A stretch of DNA of 64,000 bases from Symsagittifera roscoffensis (lineage: Eukaryota > Xenacoelomorpha > Acoela > Convolutidae): assembly GCF_963678635.1 (NCBI RefSeq), contig NC_087062.1:3745556-3809555 (forward strand). The letters are read 5' to 3'. Under the pieces are notes generated by a model. That model had not been told where the DNA came from. It ran no database searches and saw only the letters and a list, made by a program, of their open reading frames with translations. Of this stretch, positions 21,401 through 31,732 are shown in pieces; position 1 is the stretch's first letter; the number at the start of each line of letters is the position of its first letter. Position numbers and translations under genes: made by a program.

Positions 21401-22140
21401 TTTCGATGCGCTCCACAATCCAATCGCTACCGTGAGAAGCGAACGTGTTGATGGCATTGACCATATGCTCAATCATTTCCAAATATGTCTCTTTCCGATT
21501 CCATTGAAGAAGACATTGATCATCTTAGAATTCAAATATAACATTGTCTTCTCGTGGCGTAATTCCCCGTCACCAGTTTCGTTTGTATCGCTCGAGAACT
21601 TTATCATACTCACGTCCACATGCAGTTGAAATTTACAGGGTCCTTCTTGCACTCTTCCGTCTCTCAACGCATCAATCTCCTCTTTTTTTCGCATGATTAC
21701 ATTCATCAGATATAACTCAGCCTCCCCAACGCTCAACTCGTATCGTCTTAACTTTCCCCTAAACGCAGATTCAGTTGGAGCAGTTGATGTTCCCACCTGA
21801 TTTCCGGGAGTCCAAATGGGTAGTTGATGGTTTTTCGACATATGTTGCCGGAGCTTCTCAACGGACAGGAATATTGTATGACAGTAGATACAAAGAATAT
21901 CAGTTGACACGTTGTGAGCTAGCTCGACATGCTCCCTAGCTTCCGCCAGCGAGCTGAAGGATTCTCGACTTTCGTAATATTTAGTTGGTGGCGGTGGGGC
22001 TGCGAATATCTTATGGATATTTTGTTCATGTCGTCTCAAGTTCCTTGGTGAACTAAAGACTTTCGAGCAGGTCGAACAAATGACTGGTGTCTGTTTTCCA
22101 CTTGAGTTAGGCCTTGTTGGTTCGAGGTTGAGAGTTCAGG
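18406..22140 (-). pseudogene. Protein-primed family B DNA polymerase of a Polinton/Maverick, decayed
   Basis: The polymerase would replicate the element from protein-primed ends. In order on the - strand are C2H2 zinc fingers (CSTCSKVF, then CIYCHTIF), a second Cys cluster (CRKCFHTC), exonuclease motif I (YFDLES), an HNH-like Cys/His cluster (CWICE to CHNTNK), exonuclease II (AHNLSNYDLHF), exonuclease III (YHDVYVATDVL), polymerase motif A (LYG at about 19370), motif B (FYKLIVNSAFGKTM) and motif C (YSDTDSF). The gene is broken into at least eight frames. Stops TGA at 21093, TAG and TGA between 20452 and 20544, and TAA inside motif A, plus several shifts, rule out a working product. A 95-bp intron fits at 20960-21054. 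The C-terminal end at 18406 matches the usual family ending. Confidence 0.9.
20960..21054 (-). other. 95-bp intron in the Polinton polymerase gene
   Basis: On the - strand a GTTAGC donor at 21054 and a TTTTCATTAG acceptor ending at 20960 remove 95 bases. Removal joins VNVF to YKEGELLPLRVS in frame, which is the conserved order around this point in family members. A TGA stop lies 39-41 bases before the donor. The intron may therefore be real although this copy is dead. Confidence 0.5.
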
Positions 22141-23231
22141 AGAGAAGAATTCTTTTCTAGAAATTTATCAAGTTTTTACCAAAGCTGATTTTGAAAAAGC
22201 AAAAGCGAAAAATGAAAAGTTTTTCAAAAACCAAATTTGGATCAAGACGGTATTAAACTAAATTACGTGGGTGAAGCATAATATCAACAGTGGCTTTGAA
22301 GTGGTTGTAGTTTTGGGCTTTATATGGTTTTATGAAATGACTGTCGTTTCGATTTTTGGTAAATGACTCAACTGTATTAAATAGTATAAATACTTGTGGT
22401 TAGAATAGCTGACAATTCCACGAAGGGATCAATCCTTGAATGTTATTTCTTTGACCTAAAGCGTGTGAATGTTAACACCCACTGCTATTATCAACTTCCC
22501 TGTTTAGTTGAAAAATGATAAATGGTAACTGAGAATTTTGTTCATTTCTCAAATAAGTTAGTATTCTATGACAAATTTTGCATTTTGTTGATCAAAAGAT
22601 TGATGCAGGGCCGTTTGATGCAGTAGGCAATAACTACCTGGCATTGCTATTCATTAGGAACCTCTGAAACGCTTGCCCCACTGTAATGTTGGGTCAAAAA
22701 TTTGAGATGTTTCATTTTCAGTAATTATTCGTGTCGTGAAAAAAAAATTACAAAAAAAAACTTTTTGTCTCCAAATCCAAGGAAACCTGGTCCAATCAAT
22801 TTGTCGTGATGTATTGGACAGGGTTGTAAACCATGTTGAAAAATTGAGAAAAAAACATAATTTTAATTTTTTAACCATTTTAACCTAAAAATGAGTATTA
22901 TTAAACGTGAAATCTGTTATAGACATGTGATTTTATTATATATAATGCGTTATAATGGCTCATACACTCTCTAAATACTACTCCTAAGAGTCCTGGCTAA
23001 TCCCACCAGGCTGTAGACATATTCGAGAGAGAACAGAAAAAAATATTGTAGACATATTGTAGAAAAAATTAAAAATAGAGAGTGTAAGAAAAAATTAAAA
23101 ATAGAGAGTGTAAAGAGCTAAAAGTAACTATGGTTGGTTAACCGGCAGAATTGATGGACCCATCCATAAATAGCTTTCTTTTGAGAAAGCTATACTCCAA
23201 AAGGTATATTAATGGGGTTTATGGATCGTCA

Positions 23232-23272
<41 letters not shown>

Positions 23273-23712
23273 ATCTTTTTCTTTGTTAAAATTTATTTTT
23301 TGAAAACTATTATGAAAAACATAACAGAAACGTTTTTATGTTTTTCATTTAACATCATTAGATAAATCTAAGGATGAGTATTCAGTTTATTTTCTGCAGT
23401 TTTTCGAATTGAATATTAAAGAAAAATGATATAAGTTAATTCGATTTGAAGAGAATTTTATCAAAAATTATGCTTTTTAGATTTTTATGCCGACTTTTTA
23501 AATTTATTTTGATTTTTTCTCCTATTAATTTTCTTCGTTTGTTTTTATTTCCCTTTTATTGGTTGAAAAGAACAAAAAAAACTTTAATTGATGGTTGAGG
23601 TCAATTATCCAATAAGAATTTGTACACATTAGTCGATAATTCTTTAAATATAAATTTCAGAACAACACAAAAACTCAGCAAAATTGAAAAAGTATAAAAG
23701 TTTCTTAAGTTT
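22141..23712. repeat. Spacer inside the Polinton with simple repeats
   Basis: No gene was seen. It holds a perfect 26-bp tandem duplication (23061-23086 and 23087-23112), a CT dinucleotide run at 23234-23270, and a small hairpin CCTGGCTAATCCCACCAGG near 22993 that resembles CCTGGCCTAACCCACCAGG near 5430. The frame 22654-22878 (-) has no support. Confidence 0.6.
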
Positions 23713-24357
23713 TCAGAATTGTTTAAACTCTATCTTCCTTTTTTTCGGTGCGGAGCAAGCATTGACAGGCGGAGTTTCAGGAGTAGCCAGATCCACCACT
23801 GGGGTGATGGAACTCTGTGTTCCACTGTTTAGTTCTGAAGCCAAAATAGAGGAGATTGGAGTAACTTGATCTGGAACAGTAGAATCGGGAGAAGAGATGG
23901 TTGTTTGAATGTCCCAGTAGCCCTCGCGTTCAGCATAATTGCGAATTGATCCCTCCTGGTTCTCGTAAAGGGGTATGGGGTCACAATCATACCGAAAAAG
24001 TATTTTCCTTGGCGATTTTTCGAGGTATCCCGCGTCGTTTATTTCAGTCTTTTCGAGAGCCGGATAGGATTGATGGATTGTAGGGCTTTCATACATCCGC
24101 TTGCACTCCTGGTGAAGAAGATCAATGTGATCGAGCACATAGTTGAGCAGCATTATATGACTCTTCGTTGACCACTCTTGCAATTGTTGATTGGCGGCGA
24201 GGACGTAGAAGGAAGAGGATTCTAGCCTCTCTCTCTGCTGCTGCACAATGGCAACTGATTCTCTCGCATAAGTTTGGTAGATAATTATTCTCTCATAATC
24301 TGAGATGGAAATGTTTTGTAGAGGAGCAGTCATTTTAGGTTTAGAATTATTTGACAA
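23713..24357 (-). CDS. Intact 214-residue Polinton-associated protein of unknown role
   Basis: This is one of the few undamaged frames in the element, on the same strand as the polymerase. The N-terminal half is predicted helical (ISDYERIIIYQTYARESVAI, then a Gln/Arg-rich helix and repeated Leu/His positions to about residue 100). The C-terminal third is Ser/Thr/Pro-rich and ends in PKKRKIEF, a good nuclear localisation signal. Its position between polymerase and capsid genes is where Polintons often carry lineage-specific genes. I do not recognise the family. It might instead be a gene inserted into the element. Its intactness next to a dead polymerase is notable. Confidence 0.5.
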   Translation of the reverse strand: MSNNSKPKMTAPLQNISISDYERIIIYQTYARESVAIVQQQRERLESSSFYVLAANQQLQEWSTKSHIMLLNYVLDHIDLLHQECKRMYESPTIHQSYPALEKTEINDAGYLEKSPRKILFRYDCDPIPLYENQEGSIRNYAEREGYWDIQTTISSPDSTVPDQVTPISSILASELNSGTQSSITPVVDLATPETPPVNACSAPKKRKIEFKQF

Positions 24358-24856
24358 AAAAAGCTTCTGACCGAAAATTTGAAAAAAATTGAGAGAATGA
24401 AACCAACTCAGATTTATGCAAAAGCTAGTGTAATGTGTGGGTGAGAAAGGTGCGGCTGCATGTCTGGCTGGTAACCAGATTAAAGTTTATGAAAAGTATA
24501 ATTCTAACCTTCCAGTTAGGCCGGAATAAGTATACTTCAAAGAAAAACCTTAATCCTGTTTTATATGCCTCCTAGACACTAAGGCATGCAGCTGACCACA
24601 TCAAAGGATTTACACGTGTACCAACGTGAATGTGTATCCTGACTTACGAGCTGCTTATGGAGTGCCAGACAATAATGACAGGTGTAATAAAAGTTTATAT
24701 GCCTCATAAATTTCTAATCACCAAAATAATTGGATGTTCCCTCTTGGAGCTTAGGTTTACCACAGAGATTTGTTTATCTTCTATCCAATTCATTATTCAT
24801 TTCACTCTCTCAAAAAATATTTGAACCAACAAGTCACTACCGTTACCACCACCACT
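24358..24856. other. Spacer between divergent frames
   Basis: No gene was seen. The facing genes (23713-24357 on -, 24857 on +) make this the likely promoter region for both. An open frame at 24630-24824 has no support. Confidence 0.35.
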
Positions 24857-25695
24857 ATGTACTCGTCGCTAGAAAATGATACAGACTTTTACGATGAATT
24901 TCAAGATATATCTTCGGGAGAAAAACGCATTATACGAGTTGGAACGAAAACTTTTGACAAAACGGGTACATATATCACAATAAAGTTGTATAAAAAGAAT
25001 GAAAATGGTGTGTTTAAGTGTTATCAAGTATCAAGCAGTGACCTTGACGACAAGAGAATTTGATTGTTGGGCAGAGAATTATTCAAAGATTTAAAAAAAG
25101 GTTAAGAAAAAACGGGTGAAAAGACTTCATCTTCCTCCTCCTCCTCCTCCTCCTCATCCTCAGCTGTAAATGATAAACATCATAAAAGACGATACACGTC
25201 AAAACGATCAGTCAGTCACAAAAAAATAATGTGCTGAAAGTGGTGATGAAAACGAGGCGGATGATGAATACTCGAATCATAAAAAGCGTAGAGTTGCCTG
25301 AAACAGAAAAAAAAACGACTGAATAATTTGATTTAACCAGCAGAATGGTTGAAGCAATGTATGAGCAGTCGCCTGAATTTTAAAAAAAATTTCGGAAATT
25401 AAAAATTGCTGTCAACTACAACAATTCTATTAACAACTCAACTGACATTGGTGGTGCTTCTCTACGAAGAAGATTGCCACAAGTTTGCTTTGCTTCACAG
25501 ACTCGATCCATTCAAACTCAAACTGATTTAATCACTAATGTAATAATTGAACGCTTCATTAAAATTTCAAATGGTGATAATGCCGCCGAGTTTTATAAAT
25601 TTAATGATATTATTTTGAGTGGGTATGGTCGTTTAGAGATTGATTCAAATACTTTGTTTGTTAAGTTTATAATGGAAAAGAAATTTAATTTCTGA
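24857..25695 (+). pseudogene. Decayed serine-rich frame on the opposite strand of the Polinton
   Basis: From the ATG at 24857, 69 codons read MYSSLENDTDFYDEFQDISS and on through IIRVGTKTFDKTGTYITIKL to a stop at 25061. Coding-like sequence continues in shifted frames with a poly-Ser tract made by TCC repeats (about 25132-25156), a basic HKKRR-type segment, then a clean 73-codon frame 25474-25695. The pattern is of a 200-280 residue protein with several stops and shifts. No family was recognised. It is the only Polinton-internal frame on the + strand. Confidence 0.4.
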
Positions 25696-25817
25696 AAACA
25701 AAAAAAAGTTGGAAAAAAAGTCAATTATAGATCATTATAGAAAACCATCGGTATCACAAGTTGAGAACATCATATGTTTAGCGAAACGCATCATGTCATG
25801 ATCGTTTACTTTGAAAC

Positions 25818-26609
25818 CTATAGGAAATTTAGCGAAAGCATAAAATGAGCAACATAAATACAATAAAGTCTACACAAGACAGAGTTAGCTGATTGGATTG
25901 GCTTATTCATGAGTATTTGGTTTCCTTCATGAATAGAATATCTCATGTATTTGTAAACATGAGGATAATTGTGTAGTCCATGTCCAAGAGGATCTGCAAA
26001 GAAAATTTGACCACCAGCTTGAGCGAATACTAGCCAGTGACTTCCTGGCTGGTCTGAGTTGGATGCGTTCACTATCACAAAAGTATTGTCACGTTTCAGT
26101 ATTGTTCTAAATGCTAAGTTTTTAGCTATTTTTCTATCGGAACGCACGTAAACTGTTGATGCACGCTCTCCCATGAAAAGTAACTCTACATTTTCCCCCA
26201 GTAGTGCATTAAACTTCAGTTCTACTGAAATGATGCAATTGGTCAGTTCAGGTTGAATAAAGTCATGTGAAGCCTCTTGAGTAGATGTGAAATCAAATGC
26301 CATAATATAATGATTGTGATAATTAGCCAATTTGACTCCATGACTATTGTTAAAAACAAAGTCTAGAGCTTCTAATGTGTTATAGTATATTCTTTTGTTA
26401 TCAGTCGTTGACACAGGAGTACCTGCAATGGGTAGACTGTTTCGGTAAACAATGATTTCATTCAGCTTAAGTTTTTGATAATGAAACGGGTTTGTTCGGT
26501 TAGTTCCCAAGTATGCTGTATTCGAGCTCATTGCCAAAATCATTCGACGAGCTGGCTCTTTGGCAAAAACGTCTTCTTGTCGCCAGCTTTGCACACAAGT
26601 TGTGGCCAA
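25818..26609 (-). pseudogene. In-frame chimera: capsid C-terminus joined to adenovirus-type protease
   Basis: A 263-codon frame has two parts. Residues 1 to about 165 match the second half of the Polinton double jelly-roll major capsid protein (NPFHYQKLKLNEIIVYRN, HGVKLANYHNHYIMAFDFTS, ELTNCIISVELKF). Residues about 170-263 match the adenain-like cysteine protease that processes capsid precursors, with catalytic His in PGSHWLVFA, the acidic FFADPLG, and Cys in SVLCRLYCIYVAH, where the usual Gly after Cys is Arg. The capsid's last strands and the protease N-terminus are missing, so a deletion has fused two genes without breaking the frame. Capsid continuity upstream is broken by shifts near 26610-26700. 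Confidence 0.8.
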
Positions 26610-26612
26610 AAA

Positions 26613-27303
26613 GTTCTTGGTAAAACTTCAATATAATTGTATTTTGCGGGTGTTTTCAACAGAGCTTTTTCTATCGATGATAGCACAAAATCGGTAACTG
26701 TCATTTTAAGCGCACATATAAATTAGCCTCAGTGATTTCAACTCGATAATGTTTATCTCTATGCTCAGACATGATAACAAAGTCATTAGCAGATCGTCTC
26801 AGAGAAAGTCTTGTTGTAACACCGCTGATAATATGTTTGTCACATGATAAAAAATCACAAGCTATTTTACCAAATAGACAGAATTTGCTTGACGCAGCTA
26901 CGATTCGCTTACGTTCCGCAACATCTTCAGCTCGCCCATTAGCTCCATCAATACCTGATGGATTATCTTCATAATAATAACCTTGAAAAGCAAGCCATGT
27001 TTTCTTTGCATCATTACCATTTGAAAATTCGGTCTCAATGAAACTCTTATGGGCAAAATTGGCATTAGTTGTTGAAATTTTCTCTCCATTCAGAGACATT
27101 GTACATTCGGAAAATAAAGATAAAAAGGGATTATTAACCAAATATGGAGTGTCTCGTTGTGCTGCCTCTGTAGCATGAGTTTGCAGTACATTACCATTAT
27201 TTTGAACAATACGTGCTACAATTTCCAAGCGAGTTGGTTGAAGATCGATAAACTTTTTGAGTGAATGCATTTTCAAATGTAACGAGTAGAGGAGGTTTTT
27301 CAA
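26613..27303 (-). pseudogene. Major capsid protein of the Polinton, N-terminal part
   Basis: A 200-codon frame (27303-26701) matches the first jelly roll of the Polinton capsid: LVNNPFLSLFSECTMSLNGE, HKSFIETEFSN, KTWLAFQGYYYE, FGKIACDFLSCDKHIISG, ending EANLYVRLK. About 30 more codons follow in a second frame (26704-26613) before the frame of the capsid/protease chimera takes over, so at least two single-base shifts separate the halves. The protein would form the icosahedral shell. The order is integrase, capsid, protease on one strand. Confidence 0.85.
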
Positions 27304-27351
27304 ACAAATCTAATGAGCTGTGAGTTGCTTCAGTTGGTAATAAATTAGAAA

Positions 27352-28137
27352 TCATTTCGTAGTTTGGGAAAAAAGTTGGAGCGACTTCTCAGTGGCGTTA
27401 GTTTCTTTGGAATGAGAACTTTTGTTTTTCTTTTTCTTGTTGTTGTTGCCGTCTTCCGCTCTTAGTGAAAATAGACGTGGAACATCCTTTTTTGTCATTT
27501 TATTGGGGGCTATTTTGATGACGCGGTTTGTTTTCAAAATTATTGTGTTGACAAAGTCTTGAAGCTTATCGATGTATGAGTAGGTCCATTTAACCTCCAA
27601 ATACTTATAAATCAAACTTTTTAGTGATCGAATGTTCCTCTCGGCGAAAGCGGACTTTTTTTCGCTCTCTGTTGTGTATTTTTCTCACATAAACTTTTGA
27701 ATGACCCCCTGAACTCTGTGCCTTTATCTACCCAGACTTTTTGTGGCTGTTTTGTTTTTATCATTTGTTTGAATTCTTCCGCAGTTAAGGTAGCATACTT
27801 TGATTTCAATGGCTGTACACGTAGATAGCGGGACATGCAATTCACTGCAACCATAAGATATTTGATGTTTTTGTTGTAATCTGCAAGTTTAACAACATAC
27901 GCTAGGTCAATTGACCATATTTCGTCTATGTCATAAACTATCACTTTGAGGCGTGGTGTTTTGCGACGAACTGTTCGATATTTTGTGTATGCAGGCTCTG
28001 TATGTAAAAAATGTTTCATTTTACTTCGTGAAATTTTTGATTGCTTTCTAAAATTTTGTACACTGCCAAACAAGCTGGACCTTTGCTTTTAAATTTAGTT
28101 TTCAATAATTTTTCTTCAGCTGGTGTAACCTTGCCAT
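27352..28137 (-). pseudogene. Retroviral-type integrase of the Polinton, decayed
   Basis: The integrase would insert the linear element. From a likely ATG at 28137 the N-terminal segment (TPAEEKLLKTKFKSKGPA) lies in one frame. The next 150 codons (28073-27621) carry NFRKQSKISRSKMKHFLHTE, the catalytic Asp in IWSIDLAYV, SRYLRVQPLKSKYATLTAEE and the second Asp in KVWVDKGTEFRG. A shift follows, and the final part (27615-27352) has YLEVKWTYSYIDKLQDFVNT, KTNRVIKIAPNKMTKKDVPR and a chromodomain-side tail rich in Lys and Asn. The region holding the third acidic residue lies across the shift near 27620. At least two frameshifts make it non-functional. Confidence 0.85.
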
Positions 28138-28944
28138 TTTTTTTGTCTTTGTCTTCTCTGTCGTTGCAGAATCTGAATTGTTATTGGGCCTTCCGTAAAA
28201 TTCAGAGTCTTCTTCTTCGGCGCCTTCTTCTCGTTTGATTTTTTGCGCTGACCGTTCTTTACCACTGTCTGCAACAGTCCTTCTGGTTTTACGTCTTTTA
28301 ATGCTTTTTGAGCTGGAACTTGTTGACGACGGTTTCTTGGGAGAAATGAGGACTGTAGATGTTGAAGGAAAATTTGTGGAGCCTCTGCTTCTTTGCCTCT
28401 GTTGAGCTTGTTCCGTAGTCGTTGACTGAACCGCGACTTTGGCATACTTGTTCATACCCAACTGTTCGTCAAGCAAGTTTGAGAGACCTCAAAATCAGTA
28501 TAAAAGCAGGGTTGTACAATTTTTTAGTTTGCTGTTGTATATCATACAAAAAAACTGATGCATTAAGACCGGTTGGAACATTATCAACGTAAAACTCTTC
28601 ATTTTCTTTGTTTATTGTGACTCGCTCTGACTTTTTAAAAACTTGCAGAAATTTTTTTGCTCGCTTAAGTTTGTTTTCGTCTATGATTTGTAATTGTAAC
28701 GTAATACGTTCTGTGGATAAAGCGTCAATGGGCTCAGTACTTGTTTCCAGCTCATTTACTTCATCTTCAGTGAAAAAAAGAGCTTTTTTTGTTGATTGTT
28801 GTCTGTTGTGGCATTGATAAATGTTTTGGGGGTTGATATAACTGGAGGATTAGTTGTTGTTGTTGTTTTTAGGGGTCTTAATCGATTCAAGTATGATAGT
28901 TGCAATTTTTTATGTTTGATTGAGTTGTCACGCAAAATTTGCAC
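28138..28944 (-). pseudogene. Polinton-associated charged protein upstream of integrase
   Basis: The N-terminal half (28944 to about 28480) would read TEDEVNELETSTEPIDALST and continue through LQLQIIDENKLKRAKKFLQV; it is broken by a shift in an A/T run near 28775. The downstream half (28476-28138) is highly charged and Ser/Thr-rich with a KSIKRRKTRRT nuclear-signal-like stretch. The same gene is present at 43196-43588, where its first 130 codons are unbroken. Its role is unknown. The N-terminal half probably forms beta structure. Confidence 0.5.
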
Positions 28945-29070
28945 TGCATGGGGTTGTTAACTAATATAAATATGCTTCGGAATCAGAACAAACTCTTGTT
29001 CTGTTATTTTTATGCTGTCAAATACTTGAAGCAAAAATAAAGTACTTGTCTGATTAGATAAAATCCTTGT

Positions 29071-29316
29071 TCACTCAATATAAAAGCTGATTTTTATTTC
29101 CAGACTCGTTTTTGGATTGATTAGAATATTATTTCTTTGTTCGAAAATATTAAGAATTGGAATACTAACAGGCACATTACCGTTAACTACATTGATCAAG
29201 CAATCACAAACGACTGATATAACTGGAGTATTTGATGACTTTCTAATAAAGCTCCGTAGTTGACTTGGATTCAAATGTACCATTTGCTGCAGAATAGATA
29301 ATTTTTTCGCGTTCAT
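29071..29316 (-). CDS. Small Polinton-type protein (81 residues)
   Basis: The short frame has LSILQQMVHLNPSQLRSFIR followed by VVCDCLINVVNGNVPVSIPI. The helix, then 'I..C..N...GNVP' pattern, recurs in small frames of many metazoan Polintons, between ATPase and protease or integrase genes. The usual glycine-rich hydrophobic tail is absent here, so it may be truncated. A near-identical copy lies at 43845-44090. Role uncertain; a small virion protein is possible. Confidence 0.5.
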   Translation of the reverse strand: MNAKKLSILQQMVHLNPSQLRSFIRKSSNTPVISVVCDCLINVVNGNVPVSIPILNIFEQRNNILINPKTSLEIKISFYIE

Positions 29317-29389
29317 TTGTGATGTGTGTCACTTCTGCTTTATCTAATGGTAAATAGAAAATTGACAGACCAGATGGTATTATGTTTGA

Positions 29390-30088
29390 TCAGTATCTGA
29401 GACAATCTGATGTTCGGGGATCAAAATCTATTAAATGATGTCCAAAGCTGTCCTTTGAAGCTAGTTCATACGATTGTCGTAAAGATTTAGGTGCAGTAAG
29501 TTGTCTTCCGAGGTGATCAAGTTGCTGAATATCACGAGTTGATTTGAACAAAATGATGTGAAATGTGTTCAAATTAATAGTTCGTGACCATCGACTTTTA
29601 TGGAATAAATTATGTTTGACGTAAATAACATCTAAGCCTTTGTGTCTTCCTGCTGTTGCTAGTTTAACGAATTCTTTATCATTGTATATTTCTTCGCATG
29701 AGTCATCAAACACAAACAGAATGTTTTCAATGTTTCTCAAACGATCGAATTCATCAAATTTGACAAATTCTATTTGAATTCTGCCAGCGTGTAACTCGTC
29801 CCGCTGTAACGCTTTCGACTTTTTCAATGCACAATGATTTTTAGAGTTATGGCGCGGTAGTTGTTTTTCACCATTCACAAAATACTTGAAATATAAATTT
29901 TCAACTCGTGGACAGCCCAAATCGTCAAGATTCACAACTCTGCGGTCTAGGAATTTGGATAAAAAATCAGCTTTTTCTTTTGCTTTGGCGTAGAATATAG
30001 CATTGGGGTTTCTTAAGAATAAATTTTCAATGATTTTGTTTAAATTCAAGTATAAATAATTACCGCTATCCCAATGAAGTCCGTGCAA
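29390..30088 (-). pseudogene. Deletion fusion of a conserved Polinton frame with the packaging ATPase C-terminus
   Basis: Residues 1 to about 93 (MHGLHWDSGNYLYLNLNKII to HCALKKSKAL) are a domain often found beside Polinton genes, recognisable by HGL.W..G and NLDDLGCPR. The rest is the C-terminal half of the FtsK/HerA packaging ATPase: Walker B in NILFVFDDSCEE, then LATAGRHKGLDVIYVKHNLF, FKSTRDIQQLDHLGRQL and SFGHHLIDFDPRTSDCLRY. The ATPase P-loop half is missing. The copy at 44188-45820 keeps these parts as separate genes with about 0.95 kb between them, so this frame was made by deletion at about 29799-29812. Confidence 0.85.
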
Positions 30089-30170
30089 ATATTTTGTCAG
30101 CCAGTTGTGTGCTTTTTGTTCAGATTTTGGAAGGGAATTGAAATTAACTGGAGGTAGAAAATTTAGGGAA

Positions 30171-30487
30171 TCACTGTAGTCGGAAGTGGTTATAGCTAAT
30201 TTTGTTTACTATAAAAGTGTTTTTCTGGTGTCGAAATCCCTCACAACCCAACACAACTGATCTTTCGTTCAGCATTCTAATAAATGGTAGAGTTTCGGTT
30301 TCTTCAGTTTGATATACAAACAAAACGTAATTCCACTCAAGTGACCAATCAGACTGTTGTTGCATTTCCATGGTAAAACATAGCAGTATGTGGGAGCCGT
30401 CTTAAAAACTTCGCGGACAAAACCGGCAGCATCGTGTAAAATAGCATGCATTCGTAAAATTTTCGAATCATTTAAATATTTATCCAA
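30171..30487 (-). pseudogene. Polinton terminal frame of unknown function
   Basis: Two overlapping frames (30487-30269 and 30371-30171) read MDKYLNDSKILRMHAILHDA, AGFVREVFKTAPTYCYVL and, after a shift, WNYVLFVYQTEETETLPFIR. They probably represent one protein of about 100 residues with a frameshift near 30370. A close copy is at 45930-46217. It lies beside the ATPase near the element end. No family was recognised. Confidence 0.4.
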
Positions 30488-31031
30488 AGAAGAATTGTCT
30501 ATACCGATCAGACCTCATACGGTCTCAACTTGATAGCAACATCGTATTTTATATCGTTAGTAGTCGAGAAGAAGAACAGTGAACATGCAGCTAAGAAATA
30601 ATTTTGACGGTTGGTGTTTTCCGGATAGGTTTTTGTCGAGGTAATAAAAATTTCATGAATAATTTCCAAGTCTTTTTAAGTAACTCTACGTTTTTCCAAT
30701 TTCATTTTATATTTTTTCCAACTCTTCTCCGACCTGCTGAATTTCAAGCTAGTGGAAATGAAAGTAACCTTCTTGATACCACTTACTCACTACTATACCT
30801 CAACCATGTTTAAGTAAGCCACGGGTAGTTTTCGGTATTTCGAAAGTTTATTAAAACAAAGTCGAATTTTTCTTTCCACTCCTTTCTCAATCAGAATTGA
30901 CTCAAAATCATACGAGTAATCAAAACATTTTCATAAGTAACAATTGACAGATCGGTCGCTCTTTCATATTTCTGCTTCTCAAAAATGCATCAGGTTATTT
31001 GCAATAGCTAGCTCAAATAAAATTGTTCTTT
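30488..31031. other. Polinton terminal non-coding region
   Basis: No gene was seen. It matches 46218-46756 closely. One end of the original Polinton should be in or near this stretch, but the terminal inverted repeat was not identified. Confidence 0.4.
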
Positions 31032-31381
31032 ACAACTTTGCTCGTATTCCTTGAACGTATGATTTCCGCTTCTTTCCGCCGAGAAAGAGACACTATGAGA
31101 CGATTGTGAATGTGCATATTTTTTGACCAGTTGAACCAGTTGAAAAAACAGAGAAGTTTATTCGTTCACTGTGAATATCTTCAGTATGCCAATTTCCTAA
31201 TAAACTCATTTTGCTGAGTTTGTTTTTCATCAACCTGTCTTCATCTTCTATAGGAGACATTTTCACATCAAATGTTTGACTGTTTATAATCGTTATAAAT
31301 GGATATTAATGGGACCTTATTAATGAACTGTAGTTTAAAGGATTTCTAACTAATGATTTCAACCTATTTTCATGTGTTTAG

Positions 31382-31732
31382 ATGGATAGTCCCCTTCCTG
31401 GTCTCCACGAGTCACCCATTGATTTGCCTTATGTGGGACCTGGAACTCACGAAGGCAAAAATATCTTTGGTGTGACCGTGGAGTTTACCCCGGCCACCAC
31501 TGCAGCGAATTTTAAGCTGCATTACATTGAGGTTGTTTGTGAGAAAAATGAGGGCACATTTGAATATATATGTGTTGATGTTGGGAGCATGGAGAATTTC
31601 TGGCTGTTCGAGTATCTGGATGCGGGATTCGAGAGTACTGAGTGGCGCTTCAGATTTCAAATGGAGCGTCTAGTCAGTATTCTTCATGTCCCTTGGTCGG
31701 ATCCCGAAGACGACATGCGGATGTGGCCGTAA
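31382..31732 (+). CDS. 116-residue protein with ATG directly at a splice acceptor
   Basis: The ATG follows immediately after a strong acceptor (CATGTGTTTAG, 31371-31381) with a CTAAC branch point near 31347. The frame has balanced base composition unlike its AT-rich surroundings. It reads MDSPLPGLHESPIDLPYVGP, then strand-like IFGVTVEFTPATT and NFKLHYIEVVCEKNEG, and ends with an acidic Trp-rich tail (VPWSDPEDDMRMWP). The last 50 codons recur at 32884-33050 and 47650-47830 just upstream of LTR copies, so the gene travels with the LTR element as its 3' internal gene. It may be an accessory gene or a captured host exon. No family was recognised. Confidence 0.45.
   Translation: MDSPLPGLHESPIDLPYVGPGTHEGKNIFGVTVEFTPATTAANFKLHYIEVVCEKNEGTFEYICVDVGSMENFWLFEYLDAGFESTEWRFRFQMERLVSILHVPWSDPEDDMRMWP

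Noticed and set aside
18406-22140. Possible alternative genetic code, with TGA read through in the polymerase
   Set aside because: TAG and TAA also interrupt conserved motifs and several frameshifts are present. The host and retroelement frames use TGA as a stop.
23234-23270. CRISPR-like or array structure around the CT run
   Set aside because: It is a plain dinucleotide microsatellite; the nearby 26-bp duplication has only two units and no spacers.
28102-28445. Second lysine-rich frame overlapping the charged Polinton protein
   Set aside because: Low-complexity overlap in another frame; the 28476-28138 frame better matches the copy-2 protein start.
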